62,651 bases of DNA from an uncultured Senegalimassilia sp. (lineage in GTDB: Bacteria > Actinomycetota > Coriobacteriia > Coriobacteriales > Eggerthellaceae), in NCBI RefSeq assembly GCF_902464545.1, contig NZ_CABQJR010000012.1, forward strand, positions 1 to 62,651. Reading direction: 5' to 3'. Positions 25,501-33,778 of the stretch are shown here, piece by piece; position 1 is the first letter of the stretch; each line of letters starts with the position of its first letter. Both the position numbers and the translations under genes were made by a program. The notes under the pieces are model-generated. The model did no database searches. It saw only the letters and a program-made list of their open reading frames with translations, and had not been told where the DNA came from.

Positions 25501-27522
25501 TCATGCAAGGCGGAAGTCAAGGCGGCCGGCCCGGGCGTCCACAGCCTCAAGGACCACATCAACGCGCTGGCCCAATCGGAACACGCGTCCGCTGTCCTGA
25601 CCGACCAGCATGCAACCCGCCGCGTCGAGGGCGAAATATTCGCCGCCCAAATACCTGGCGGCCACCAGCCCTTCCGCGGTGTTGTCGAGCTTCACGTACA
25701 TGCCGTATGCGGCAACCCCCGACACCACCGCCGAGAAGCCCTGCCCGACGAAACGGGACATATACTCGGCAAGCTTGAGCTCCTGCGACTTGCGGGCCGC
25801 CTTCTCGGCGACGCGCTCCATATCCGAGGAGTGCTCGGCGATCCAAGGCAGCGCCGCAACCTCCTGCTCGAAACGCTGAGGACGGCGCGTGAGCTGCGCG
25901 CGCAGCATGCGATGCACCACCAAGTCGGGATATCGGCGAATAGGGCTGGTGAAATGCGCATACGCCGCGCTTGCCAGGCCGTAATGCCCTTCGCATTCGA
26001 GCTTATAGCAAGCGCGCTTCATGGCGCGCAACACGAGCGCCTGCACAAGATCGGCCTCAAGGCGTCCCTGGCTTTCCAAGAGCACCTGCTGCACGGCATG
26101 TGCATCGCCTGCCACGAAGCGTTCAGGGCTGATGCGACCGAACCAGCTGAACTCCGAGAGCACGGGAAGCAACGCGGCAAGGCTGTCCGGCGAGGGTTTC
26201 TCATGCACTCGGTACAAGGCGGGGAAATCGCGCTCGTGCAGATGCGCCGCAACCACCTCGTTGGCTAAGATCATGGCCTCCTCGACAAGGCTTGTGGCCT
26301 GGTTCTTCACGCGCAGGTCCACCCCGCAGGGCTTGCCCGATGCGTCGAGGATCACGCGGGCCTCGGGGAACTCGAAGTCAAGGCCGCCGGCAGCTTGCCG
26401 GTACGCGATGCGCGCCTGGGCGAAACCGCTCAGGCTCCTCACGCGCTGCATGATGGCTTCGTCAATATCCTGACCTGCCGCGCAGCCTTTCAAGCCGTCG
26501 AGCGTGCCGGAGGCGCCGAGCGGCGCGCCCTGCAGCGCATCGAGCACCTGGCTGTACGACAAGCGAGCGCACGAGCGCATGAGCGCCGGGTACAGGTCGT
26601 AGCCGACGGGCCTCCAGTCCTCGTCAAGGTATACGTCACACGTCATGCACCTGCGGGTTTCGCCGGGATTGAGCGAGCACAAGCCGTTGGAAAGCTGCTC
26701 GGGCAGCATGGGGATGACGCGATCGACCAGGTAAACGCTCGTGGCGCGACGGCGCGCATCAAGGTCGAGCGAGCTGTTCCACTCCACATAATGCGACACA
26801 TCGGCGATGTGGACGCCCAGACGCCATACGGCGCCGTGCTTGCGGAAGTCCTCCGCGGGCTCCAGGGAAAGCGCATCATCGAAATCCCGGGCATCGGCCG
26901 GGTCGATGGTGAACACCACGCGATCGCGGATATCGCGGTACCCTGCGGCAAGGGCGCCCACTTCGTCGAGAGCCGCCGCATCGGCTTGCGCCAAGGCGCC
27001 TTCCGAGAACACGGTTTCAAGCTTGGCGCGGGCGATGATGGATTCAACGGAGACGGTGGCATCGTCTGCCATGCCGAGCACGTCCTCGATAACGCCGCAC
27101 GCGGCTTCATGCCGAGACGGATACGCCGTCATGCGAACGCGCACAAGCGCCCCATCTGGGATATCCGGCGAATCGGCGCGCATGGTGAAGATGTCATAGG
27201 GGATGTTATGGTCCTCGGGCACCACCACGCCGAAAGGCTCGGCGACCTCATAGCGCCCAACCACGGTATCGTGCGCACGGTCGATGACGCGCAGCACGCG
27301 GGCCGCCGGCCGATCGGCGTGTGCGTCGCCGGACGTACCGCGCGCAGGAAGCGGTGCCACTTCCACCAAGTCGCCGTCGAAAGCGCCGGCCATCTTCGAT
27401 TCCGGGATGAAGTATTCCCCTTCCGCCGTCCGCACGAAGCCGAACGACCCCGCATGGACCACCAGAACGCCGTGAGGATTGGGGCGCGGACGGCGACGCG
27501 TGTGCTTGCGCGTTCGCCCCAT
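25501..27522 (-). CDS. rnr: ribonuclease R (673 aa)
   Basis: 3'-5' exoribonuclease that degrades structured RNA. A basic N-terminus is followed by cold-shock-like OB folds, the RNB catalytic core with DARDFDDALSLEP (metal-binding Asp) and VHIADVSHYV, TSPIRRYPDLVVHR, and a C-terminal S1 domain (about 595-673). It starts directly at the stop of the S41 protease gene (TAG then ATG), so translation is coupled. In many bacteria rnr sits next to smpB; here it is in the ftsEX operon instead. Confidence 0.95.
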   Translation of the reverse strand: MGRTRKHTRRRPRPNPHGVLVVHAGSFGFVRTAEGEYFIPESKMAGAFDGDLVEVAPLPARGTSGDAHADRPAARVLRVIDRAHDTVVGRYEVAEPFGVVVPEDHNIPYDIFTMRADSPDIPDGALVRVRMTAYPSRHEAACGVIEDVLGMADDATVSVESIIARAKLETVFSEGALAQADAAALDEVGALAAGYRDIRDRVVFTIDPADARDFDDALSLEPAEDFRKHGAVWRLGVHIADVSHYVEWNSSLDLDARRRATSVYLVDRVIPMLPEQLSNGLCSLNPGETRRCMTCDVYLDEDWRPVGYDLYPALMRSCARLSYSQVLDALQGAPLGASGTLDGLKGCAAGQDIDEAIMQRVRSLSGFAQARIAYRQAAGGLDFEFPEARVILDASGKPCGVDLRVKNQATSLVEEAMILANEVVAAHLHERDFPALYRVHEKPSPDSLAALLPVLSEFSWFGRISPERFVAGDAHAVQQVLLESQGRLEADLVQALVLRAMKRACYKLECEGHYGLASAAYAHFTSPIRRYPDLVVHRMLRAQLTRRPQRFEQEVAALPWIAEHSSDMERVAEKAARKSQELKLAEYMSRFVGQGFSAVVSGVAAYGMYVKLDNTAEGLVAARYLGGEYFALDAAGCMLVGQDSGRVFRLGQRVDVVLEAVDARAGRLDFRLA

Positions 27523-28812
27523 CTACTCACGCACCATGGATTGAGCGGTCTCCATGGCCAACGACTTTTGATTGTCGTCATCGTCGGAACGGCCGATGGA
27601 GATGTCGGGATTGATGCCCAACCCGTCGATGTCATGATCGAGCGGGCTTTTGTAGTACGCAGCCGTATAGCGCAGCGCACCGCCGAACGTGAGCTCATGG
27701 GTGACCTGCACCGAGCCCTTGCCCAGCGTGGTGGTGCCCATGATGGTAGCGCGCTCGTTGTCCTTCAACGACGCGGCGATGACCTCTGCCGAAGACGAGG
27801 TGTTGCCGTTGACGAGCACCACCAGCGGTTTGTCGGTGAGCACGTCGCCCGTGGCGTTTTTCGTGGTCTCGTCCGAGCTTTTCGTGGTGATGCGCACGAT
27901 AGTTCCGCTTTTGATGAAATAGCTGGAGATGTCCACCGCTTGCGTAAGGTATCCGCCAGGGTTGTCGCGCAGATCCAGCACATAGGACTGCGCTCCCCTT
28001 GCATCAAGATCCACGATAGCCTGTCGCACCAGCTGGGCGGAATTCTGCGTGATCTGCTTCAACTGGATATAGCCCACGTTGTTCGTAAGCTCGGTGGTAA
28101 CGTTTTTGACCGTTTGGTCCGTGACGGTGAGCGTTGTGGTGAACTCAGTGCCCTTGGTGTCGTCAAGCGAGGAGCCGCGCCGCCAGGTGATGACCACCTG
28201 CGAGCCCTGATCGCGCTTGATCGCCTGGGTGACCCCCGAAGCGGTCCAAGCATGGCTGCGGTCGCCGTCAATGGAAACCACCACATCGTTGGTTTGCACG
28301 TTGGCCATCTGAGCCGGCGACCCCTCGAACACATCCACCGCATAGGCGCTGCCGTTATATTCGCTGAACAGCACACCGATGCCGCCGCCGTTGTCGGAAG
28401 CGTCGGAAGCAGACGATGAGGCGGCGAAGCGGCTTGCGTCGTAATAGCGCAGATACGGATCTTGGGTGGACACGGCGAACGCATCGAGCATCTTGGTGGT
28501 GGCGGTATCAAGATCATAGGAATCAAGGCTGTCCTTGTTCACGATGGTCTCCACCTCGCCCACGCGAGCCGAAAGCGAGTTATAGGTTTGCTGCGTTTGC
28601 GCGGCCTTCGCCTTCGCGTCCTGAGTGCCCGTGAGCTGCGAAAGGCCTAGCGCATCGAGCAGCTCCATGTCTCCGCGAACGGCGAAGCCGCCGACAAATG
28701 CGGCGGCTACGACGATGATCAAGCTGAACAGCTTCGCGAGCTTTATATTGCGGGCACGCGCCTTGCGCGCGGACGCCGCCATGTTGGCAATTTTATCGGT
28801 ATGCCTTGGCAT
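27523..28812 (-). CDS. membrane-anchored S41 carboxyl-terminal processing protease with PDZ domain (429 aa)
   Basis: Extracytoplasmic serine protease of the CtpA/CtpB class. Residues 25-46 form the membrane anchor, about 140-215 the PDZ domain (GGGIGVLF, GSPAQMANVQTNDVVVSIDG), and the catalytic core has LDLRDNPGGYLTQAV, Ser about 340 in NGNTSSSAEV and Lys365 in TTLGKGS. GAGGAGC precedes the ATG. It follows ftsX by 16 bases and precedes rnr. In other bacteria FtsEX works through a wall hydrolase; a protease in this position may control such an enzyme. Confidence 0.93.
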   Translation of the reverse strand: MPRHTDKIANMAASARKARARNIKLAKLFSLIIVVAAAFVGGFAVRGDMELLDALGLSQLTGTQDAKAKAAQTQQTYNSLSARVGEVETIVNKDSLDSYDLDTATTKMLDAFAVSTQDPYLRYYDASRFAASSSASDASDNGGGIGVLFSEYNGSAYAVDVFEGSPAQMANVQTNDVVVSIDGDRSHAWTASGVTQAIKRDQGSQVVITWRRGSSLDDTKGTEFTTTLTVTDQTVKNVTTELTNNVGYIQLKQITQNSAQLVRQAIVDLDARGAQSYVLDLRDNPGGYLTQAVDISSYFIKSGTIVRITTKSSDETTKNATGDVLTDKPLVVLVNGNTSSSAEVIAASLKDNERATIMGTTTLGKGSVQVTHELTFGGALRYTAAYYKSPLDHDIDGLGINPDISIGRSDDDDNQKSLAMETAQSMVRE

Positions 28813-28828
28813 GCATGCTCCTCAAGCG

Positions 28829-29737
28829 CTACACCTTCAGATAACGACGCATGGCGAATGCCGAGCCGATCAAGCCGATGACCAGGCCGAACACCGCAAG
28901 CATCACATAGAACATCGCGAACGTGCCGGCGGAAAGGTCGATGGGCAGCCACGTGAGCGCATCCTGCAGCTTAGGCATGGCCACGTTGCGCAGGACCTCG
29001 AGGGTGCCGATGGCAAGCGCAGCGCCGACGATGGCGTGCAGCGCGCCCTCCATGAGGAAGGGCCCTCGGATGAACCCGTTGGAAGCGCCCACCAGACGCA
29101 TAATGGCGATTTCCTTGCGGCGAGCCAAAATGGCCAAGCGGATGGTGTTGTTGATGAACACCAGCGCGATGAAGATGAGCAGGCCCACGAGCGCCACGCC
29201 GATGACGCGCACATAACTGGTCAGCTGGAACAGGCGATCGACCGTCTTCTCGCCGTAACGCAGCGAATCAGAGGGGTCGGAGGGGTTATCGCAGATCTTC
29301 TGGAACGTCTTGTTCGCCTCGATCTGGGAGGCAACGTCCTCGACCATCTTCGGGTCGGACAGCTCGACGTCGATGGAAGCCGGCAGCGGGTTCTGCCCGT
29401 CAAGCGACTCGGCGATATCGGAGCTGGAGGACGCCTTGAAGTTCTCAAGCGCCTGCTCCTTATCGGTGTAGCTAACGTTGGCGACCGACGACATTGACTT
29501 GATCTCGGATTGCAGCGACTGCACGTCAGAGCTGGAGGCGCTATCGGAGATCCACACCGTGATGTTGACTTCCTGCTCCACGGATTTCACCACGTTGTTG
29601 ACCACCGAACCGCCCACCAGGAAAATGCCGATGATGAGCAACGACAGGAAGATGGTGACGATGGAACCGAGCGCAGTGGAAAGGTTGCGCGTAAAGCCGG
29701 TCAGCGACTCTTTGAGGAAATAGAAGAAACTAGACAT
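28829..29737 (-). CDS. ftsX: cell division protein FtsX (302 aa)
   Basis: Permease-like partner of FtsE that passes a signal across the membrane to peptidoglycan hydrolases at division. Four membrane segments are visible: about 24-44, 180-200, 227-250 and 275-297, with the large extracytoplasmic loop between the first two. The start overlaps ftsE by 8 bases. Length is normal for Gram-positive FtsX. Confidence 0.94.
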   Translation of the reverse strand: MSSFFYFLKESLTGFTRNLSTALGSIVTIFLSLLIIGIFLVGGSVVNNVVKSVEQEVNITVWISDSASSSDVQSLQSEIKSMSSVANVSYTDKEQALENFKASSSSDIAESLDGQNPLPASIDVELSDPKMVEDVASQIEANKTFQKICDNPSDPSDSLRYGEKTVDRLFQLTSYVRVIGVALVGLLIFIALVFINNTIRLAILARRKEIAIMRLVGASNGFIRGPFLMEGALHAIVGAALAIGTLEVLRNVAMPKLQDALTWLPIDLSAGTFAMFYVMLAVFGLVIGLIGSAFAMRRYLKV

Positions 29738-30584
29738 CGAAACCGTACACCCCTCGATCTTGGTCGCGCGTCAGGTTGCCGCGATCGAGCGCGATAACGC
29801 GGCGACGCATGTTGTCCACCATCTCGCGGTCATGGGTTGCCACGACCACCGTGGTGCCGGTGCGGTTGATGCGCTCGAGCAGGTCCATGATGCCTCGCGA
29901 GGTTTGCGGGTCAAGGTTGCCCGTGGGCTCGTCGCAGATAAGGATGGGAGGACGGTTCACGATGGCGCGCGCGATGGACACGCGCTGCTGCTCGCCGCCG
30001 GAAAGCTGATCGGGGCGCTTGTTGAGCTTGTCCTGCAAGCCGACCAGACGCAGAACCTCGGGGACCTGCGTTTTGATGACGTGACGGGACTTGCCGATTA
30101 CCTCGAGCGCGAACGCCACGTTCTCGAACACCGTTTTGTTCGGAAGCAGCTTGAAGTCCTGGAAAACGCAGCCGATATTGCGACGCAAATACGGCACGCG
30201 CCAGTTGCGCATGTTCGCAAGATCCTCATCGGCGATGTAGATATGGCCCTGCGTGGGCTTGACCTCGCGAATGAGCATGCGGATGAAGGTGGTTTTGCCG
30301 GAACCGGAATGACCGACCAGGAACACGAACTCGCCGGCGAAGATCTGCAGGGAGACGTCGTTGAGGGCCGGCTTGTTAGGCTGAGCCGGGTACACCTTGG
30401 TCACATGGTCGAACGTGATGACGGGCGTACCCGACTGCTGCGGGGTATCTTCGATCTCAAGCGTCGGAAGCGACGCGGACAGCTGCGATGTCACCTGTCG
30501 CGGCGGCGCAGCATGGGCGCCTGCACGCCTTTGCGGGCGCACGGGAGCCGCATGGCTCATATCGTTCGTCACAGTTTGCTCCAT
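29730..30584 (-). CDS. ftsE: cell division ATP-binding protein FtsE (284 aa)
   Basis: ATPase of the FtsEX complex. Walker A is GHSGSGKTT (91-99), signature LSGGEQQRVSIARA, Walker B ILICDEPTGNLD. The core is of usual length but is preceded by an extra 52-residue Pro/Ala/Arg-rich N-terminus that other FtsE proteins lack. No internal ATG would remove all of it; the Met at residue 9 has no better start signal. TAGAAT near 30610 may be the -10 box. First gene of ftsE-ftsX-S41-rnr. Confidence 0.94.
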   Translation of the reverse strand: MEQTVTNDMSHAAPVRPQRRAGAHAAPPRQVTSQLSASLPTLEIEDTPQQSGTPVITFDHVTKVYPAQPNKPALNDVSLQIFAGEFVFLVGHSGSGKTTFIRMLIREVKPTQGHIYIADEDLANMRNWRVPYLRRNIGCVFQDFKLLPNKTVFENVAFALEVIGKSRHVIKTQVPEVLRLVGLQDKLNKRPDQLSGGEQQRVSIARAIVNRPPILICDEPTGNLDPQTSRGIMDLLERINRTGTTVVVATHDREMVDNMRRRVIALDRGNLTRDQDRGVYGFDV

Positions 30585-30628
30585 TCATGTAGTGATGTAC
30601 TGAGACGAAGACGATTCTATCAGATGCC

Positions 30629-31594
30629 CTACTTGAGCGTGAGGCTTTTCACAGCTTTGACAATCGCCTTGGAGTCCAAGCCGAAGTACGCCATAAGCTC
30701 CTCGAACTCGCCGGATTTGCCGAAACGGTCGTCCATGCCCACGAAGCGCATGGGCACCGGGCACTCCTCGGCAAGCGCACGCGACACGGCCGTGCCCAGG
30801 CCACCGTGGATGCTGTGCTCCTCGGCGACGACCACGCGGCCGGTCTTGCGAGCGGACGCCACGATGGTGGCGCGATCGAGGGGTTTGACGGAGAAGGCGT
30901 CGATGACCTCGGCGGACACACCCTCGGCGGCAAGCTCATCGGCGGCTGCCAGGGCCTGCTCAACCTCTACGCCGCAAGCCACGATGGTGACATCGGAGCC
31001 CTCGCGCAGCGTGTAGGAGCGGCCGAGCTCGAGTTCTACGCCGTCGGCGTACACGGCCGGCACGCTGGCGCGGCCCATGCGCACATAGACCGGGCCCGGC
31101 GTTTCGGCGGCCAGGCGGATGGCGGCCACCGCTGCGGCGTAATCTGCCGGCACAAGCACGCGCATGTGCGGAAGACCTGCCATAAGCGAGATATCCTCAA
31201 GCATCTGGTGGCTGCCGCCGTCAGGACCCACGGACACGCCGGCGTGCGTAGGGGCGATCTTGACGTTGAGGTCGGAATAGCACACGGTGTTGCGGATCTG
31301 GTCATAGGCGCGACCGGTGCCGAACACGGCGAAGCTGCCGGTGAACGCGATGTTGCCGGTGGTCGCGAGACCTGCCGCCACATCGATCATGTTCTGCTCG
31401 GCGATGCCGCAGTTGAACAGACGGTCGGCGTAGCCGGCCTTCGCGAACTTGGCGGTGGTGGTGGAGCCGGTCAGGTCGGCATCGACGGCGACGACGGGCA
31501 CGCCTTCGCCGGCGAGCTCAGCCAGCGTGACGCCGTAAGCCGCACGCGTGGCGCGCTTGACCTGGGACTGTTCTGCATTTGCAAGCGTAACCAT
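30629..31594 (-). CDS. transketolase, C-terminal subunit (321 aa)
   Basis: Carries the pyrimidine-binding and C-terminal domains of a two-subunit transketolase: AYGVTLAELAGEG, NCGIAEQNMIDVAAGLA with the catalytic Glu, THAGVSVGPDGGSHQ and VRMGRASVPAVY. It follows the N-terminal subunit with a 3-base gap. Moves two-carbon units between sugar phosphates in the cytoplasm and supplies pentoses. Split transketolases are common in anaerobes. Confidence 0.93.
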   Translation of the reverse strand: MVTLANAEQSQVKRATRAAYGVTLAELAGEGVPVVAVDADLTGSTTTAKFAKAGYADRLFNCGIAEQNMIDVAAGLATTGNIAFTGSFAVFGTGRAYDQIRNTVCYSDLNVKIAPTHAGVSVGPDGGSHQMLEDISLMAGLPHMRVLVPADYAAAVAAIRLAAETPGPVYVRMGRASVPAVYADGVELELGRSYTLREGSDVTIVACGVEVEQALAAADELAAEGVSAEVIDAFSVKPLDRATIVASARKTGRVVVAEEHSIHGGLGTAVSRALAEECPVPMRFVGMDDRFGKSGEFEELMAYFGLDSKAIVKAVKSLTLK

Positions 31595-31597
31595 CGC

Positions 31598-32425
31598 TTA
31601 TGCCTCCTTACGTGCGGCCTCGAGCTCGGCCACAGCCTGCTCGGTCTGCTCGGCATTGGGCGCCTTGCCGTGCCAACCAGCCTGGTTTTCCATGAACGAC
31701 ACGCCGCGGCCCTTGATGGTGTTGGCCACAAGAACATGCGGGCGGCCGTCGGCGGCGCGCTTGGCGGCGTTCAGAGCCTTGATGAGCGCATCGATGTCGT
31801 GGCCGTCCACCTGGCTTGCCTCCCAGCCGAACGCGGAGAACTTGGCGCACATGTCGCCGGGGTCGCACACGTCGGCGGTGTCGCCGTCGATCTGCAGATG
31901 GTTGCGGTCGACGATAGCCACAAGGTTGTCCAGGTTCTCATGGGCGGCCCACATGGCGGCCTCCCAAACCTGGCCCTCCTCGCACTCGCCGTCGCCGAGC
32001 AGGCAGAATACGCGCTGGGGCTTGCCCGCCAGCTTCAGGCCGGCGGCCATGCCGGCGGCGATGGACAGGCCCTGGCCGAGAGAACCGGTGGAAACCTCGA
32101 CGCCCGGACACAGGTTGCAGTCGGGATGGCCCTGCAGGCGCGTGCCCAGCTTGCGCAGCGTCTTGAGCTCCTCGCGCGGGAAATAGCCGGCATGCGCGAG
32201 CGCCGCGTACAGCGCGGGCGCCGCATGGCCCTTCGCCAGGACGAACCGGTCGCGGTCCTCCCACTTCGGCTGCTCCGGATCATGATCCATCACGCCGCCG
32301 AAATACAGCGCGGTGAGGATGTCGGTGCACGAAAGCGAGCCGCCGGGATGTCCGCTTCCCGCCTCGGCGATCATGCGCACGATGTCGATGCGCATATCGC
32401 ATGCCCGCTGCTCAAGCTCGGTCAT
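31598..32425 (-). CDS. transketolase, N-terminal subunit (275 aa)
   Basis: Thiamine diphosphate-binding half of transketolase. SGHPGGSLSCTDILTALYFG is the N-terminal signature, GDGECEEGQVWEAAMWA the diphosphate/Mg site, and NHLQIDG follows. The start at MTELEQRACD is chosen because GAAAGGAC precedes it; the frame is open 20 codons further up without a site. Pairs with the next gene to form one enzyme. Confidence 0.93.
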   Translation of the reverse strand: MTELEQRACDMRIDIVRMIAEAGSGHPGGSLSCTDILTALYFGGVMDHDPEQPKWEDRDRFVLAKGHAAPALYAALAHAGYFPREELKTLRKLGTRLQGHPDCNLCPGVEVSTGSLGQGLSIAAGMAAGLKLAGKPQRVFCLLGDGECEEGQVWEAAMWAAHENLDNLVAIVDRNHLQIDGDTADVCDPGDMCAKFSAFGWEASQVDGHDIDALIKALNAAKRAADGRPHVLVANTIKGRGVSFMENQAGWHGKAPNAEQTEQAVAELEAARKEA

Positions 32426-32583
32426 TGCTTGTCCTTTCGTCGTTTTGACGCTTTCACTATCAACAGGGAACGCGGTTTCCCGCATCCCGCTATCGCTATA
32501 CCATGGCTCCCCTATCGGCGGCGTTGCGCCAGCAAGAGGACGGCGCTCGCAGCCGCTTCATGCGCCCGCAAGCACCTTGAGAG

Positions 32584-33684
32584 CTACTCCTGCGACACGC
32601 GCCACTTGTGGTAGCCCACCACGAACTGGTCGATGTCGCCGTCGAGCACCGCGTCCACGTTGCCCGTCTCCACGCCGCTTCGCACATCCTTGACCAGCTG
32701 ATACGGGAACAGCACATAGTTGCGGATCTGGCTGCCGAAGCTGTTCTCCATGCGCTCGCCTCGCAGCTCGTCGATCTGATCGCGGCGCTTCTGCTGCTCG
32801 ATCTCGTAGAGCTTGGATTTCAGCACGCGGATGGCGGCATCCTTGTTCTGCAGCTGCGACTTCTCGTTTTGGCACGTGACCACGATGCCCGTGGGCATGT
32901 GCGTCAAGCGCACGGCCGAGTCGGTGGTGTTGACGCACTGGCCGCCCGGTCCGCTGGAACGGTACACGTCCACGCGCACATCGTTCATATCGAGGTTGAC
33001 CTCGATATCGTCGGGGAGCACGGGAAGCACCTCAACAGCAGCGAAGGTGGTATGACGGCGCTGCTTGACGTCGGTTGGGCTGATACGCACCAGGCGGTGC
33101 ACGCCGTTCTCGCTGCGCAGCATGCCGTAGGCCAAACGACCTTCGATCTGCAAGGTGGCCTTGTTCAGACCGACGGCCTCCGCGCCGGGGACCAGGTCGA
33201 GGACCTTGACCTTCCAGCCCTTCGAGTCCGCATAGCGGCTGTACATGTTGTACAGCATCTCGGTCCAGTCCTGGGCTTCCAGACCGCCTTGACCGGGGCT
33301 GACGGTGAGGATGCAGTCGCCGTCGTCGAAACGCCCGGAGAACCAGCTTTCCACCTCAAGGGCGTCGAGCTTGCCGTCAAGCGTTTCAAGGGTCTGCTGC
33401 ACCTCTTCGGCGAACAGGGGGTCCTCCCCTGCCAGCTCATGCGCGGCACGGGCGTCATCGAGCAACGAGACGGCGGCGTTGTACGCGTCGATGGTGTCGC
33501 GCAGCGAGCTTGCCTGCTTCGACACGGTTTGCGCACGCTGCGCATCGTCCCAGAAGCCCGCCTGCGCGATCTGCGCGTCGAGCGCCGTGAGCTGGGCGGT
33601 TTTGTCATCGATGTGCAGGAAGCCATGCGCATCGGCGACGCGCTGGGCAACCTGCTCGATATCTTTCAGTTCTTTATCTGCCAT
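32584..33684 (-). CDS. prfB: peptide chain release factor 2 (366 aa)
   Basis: Releases peptides at UGA and UAA stops. GGQ is intact at 247-249 (SGPGGQCVNTT). The whole protein is in one frame, so the usual programmed +1 frameshift near codon 25 is absent. The stop-reading motif, normally SPF in RF2, is SPT at 202-204 (VRISPTDVKQRRHTTF). Other RF2-type positions around it are kept, and overall length and the C-terminal FVVGYHKWRVS tail fit RF2 and not RF1. TAGTAT lies 9 bases before the start; the ribosome binding site is weak (GGA). Confidence 0.94.
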   Translation of the reverse strand: MADKELKDIEQVAQRVADAHGFLHIDDKTAQLTALDAQIAQAGFWDDAQRAQTVSKQASSLRDTIDAYNAAVSLLDDARAAHELAGEDPLFAEEVQQTLETLDGKLDALEVESWFSGRFDDGDCILTVSPGQGGLEAQDWTEMLYNMYSRYADSKGWKVKVLDLVPGAEAVGLNKATLQIEGRLAYGMLRSENGVHRLVRISPTDVKQRRHTTFAAVEVLPVLPDDIEVNLDMNDVRVDVYRSSGPGGQCVNTTDSAVRLTHMPTGIVVTCQNEKSQLQNKDAAIRVLKSKLYEIEQQKRRDQIDELRGERMENSFGSQIRNYVLFPYQLVKDVRSGVETGNVDAVLDGDIDQFVVGYHKWRVSQE

Positions 33685-33706
33685 AGTTATTCCATACTAC
33701 CAGCAA

Positions 33707-33734
33707 AACGCCCCGCGCTTGCGTGCGGGGCGTT
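33707..33734 (-). terminator. terminator after secA
   Basis: AACGCCCCGC (33707-33716) pairs with GCGGGGCGTT (33725-33734); on the leftward strand the stem ends in TTTT. It separates secA from prfB. Confidence 0.88.
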
Positions 33735-33778
33735 GGAGTGCATAGTTTCTTCGCGCCTTCGAAGACGCCGTGTTCAAG

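Noticed and set aside
23718..25778. 686-codon open frame antisense to fabD and fabK
   Set aside because: Runs across two conserved genes and their promoter on the other strand; no start signal and no domain.
33600..33684. programmed +1 frameshift in prfB
   Set aside because: Looked for an in-frame stop with CTTTGA near codon 25; none is present and the frame is continuous.
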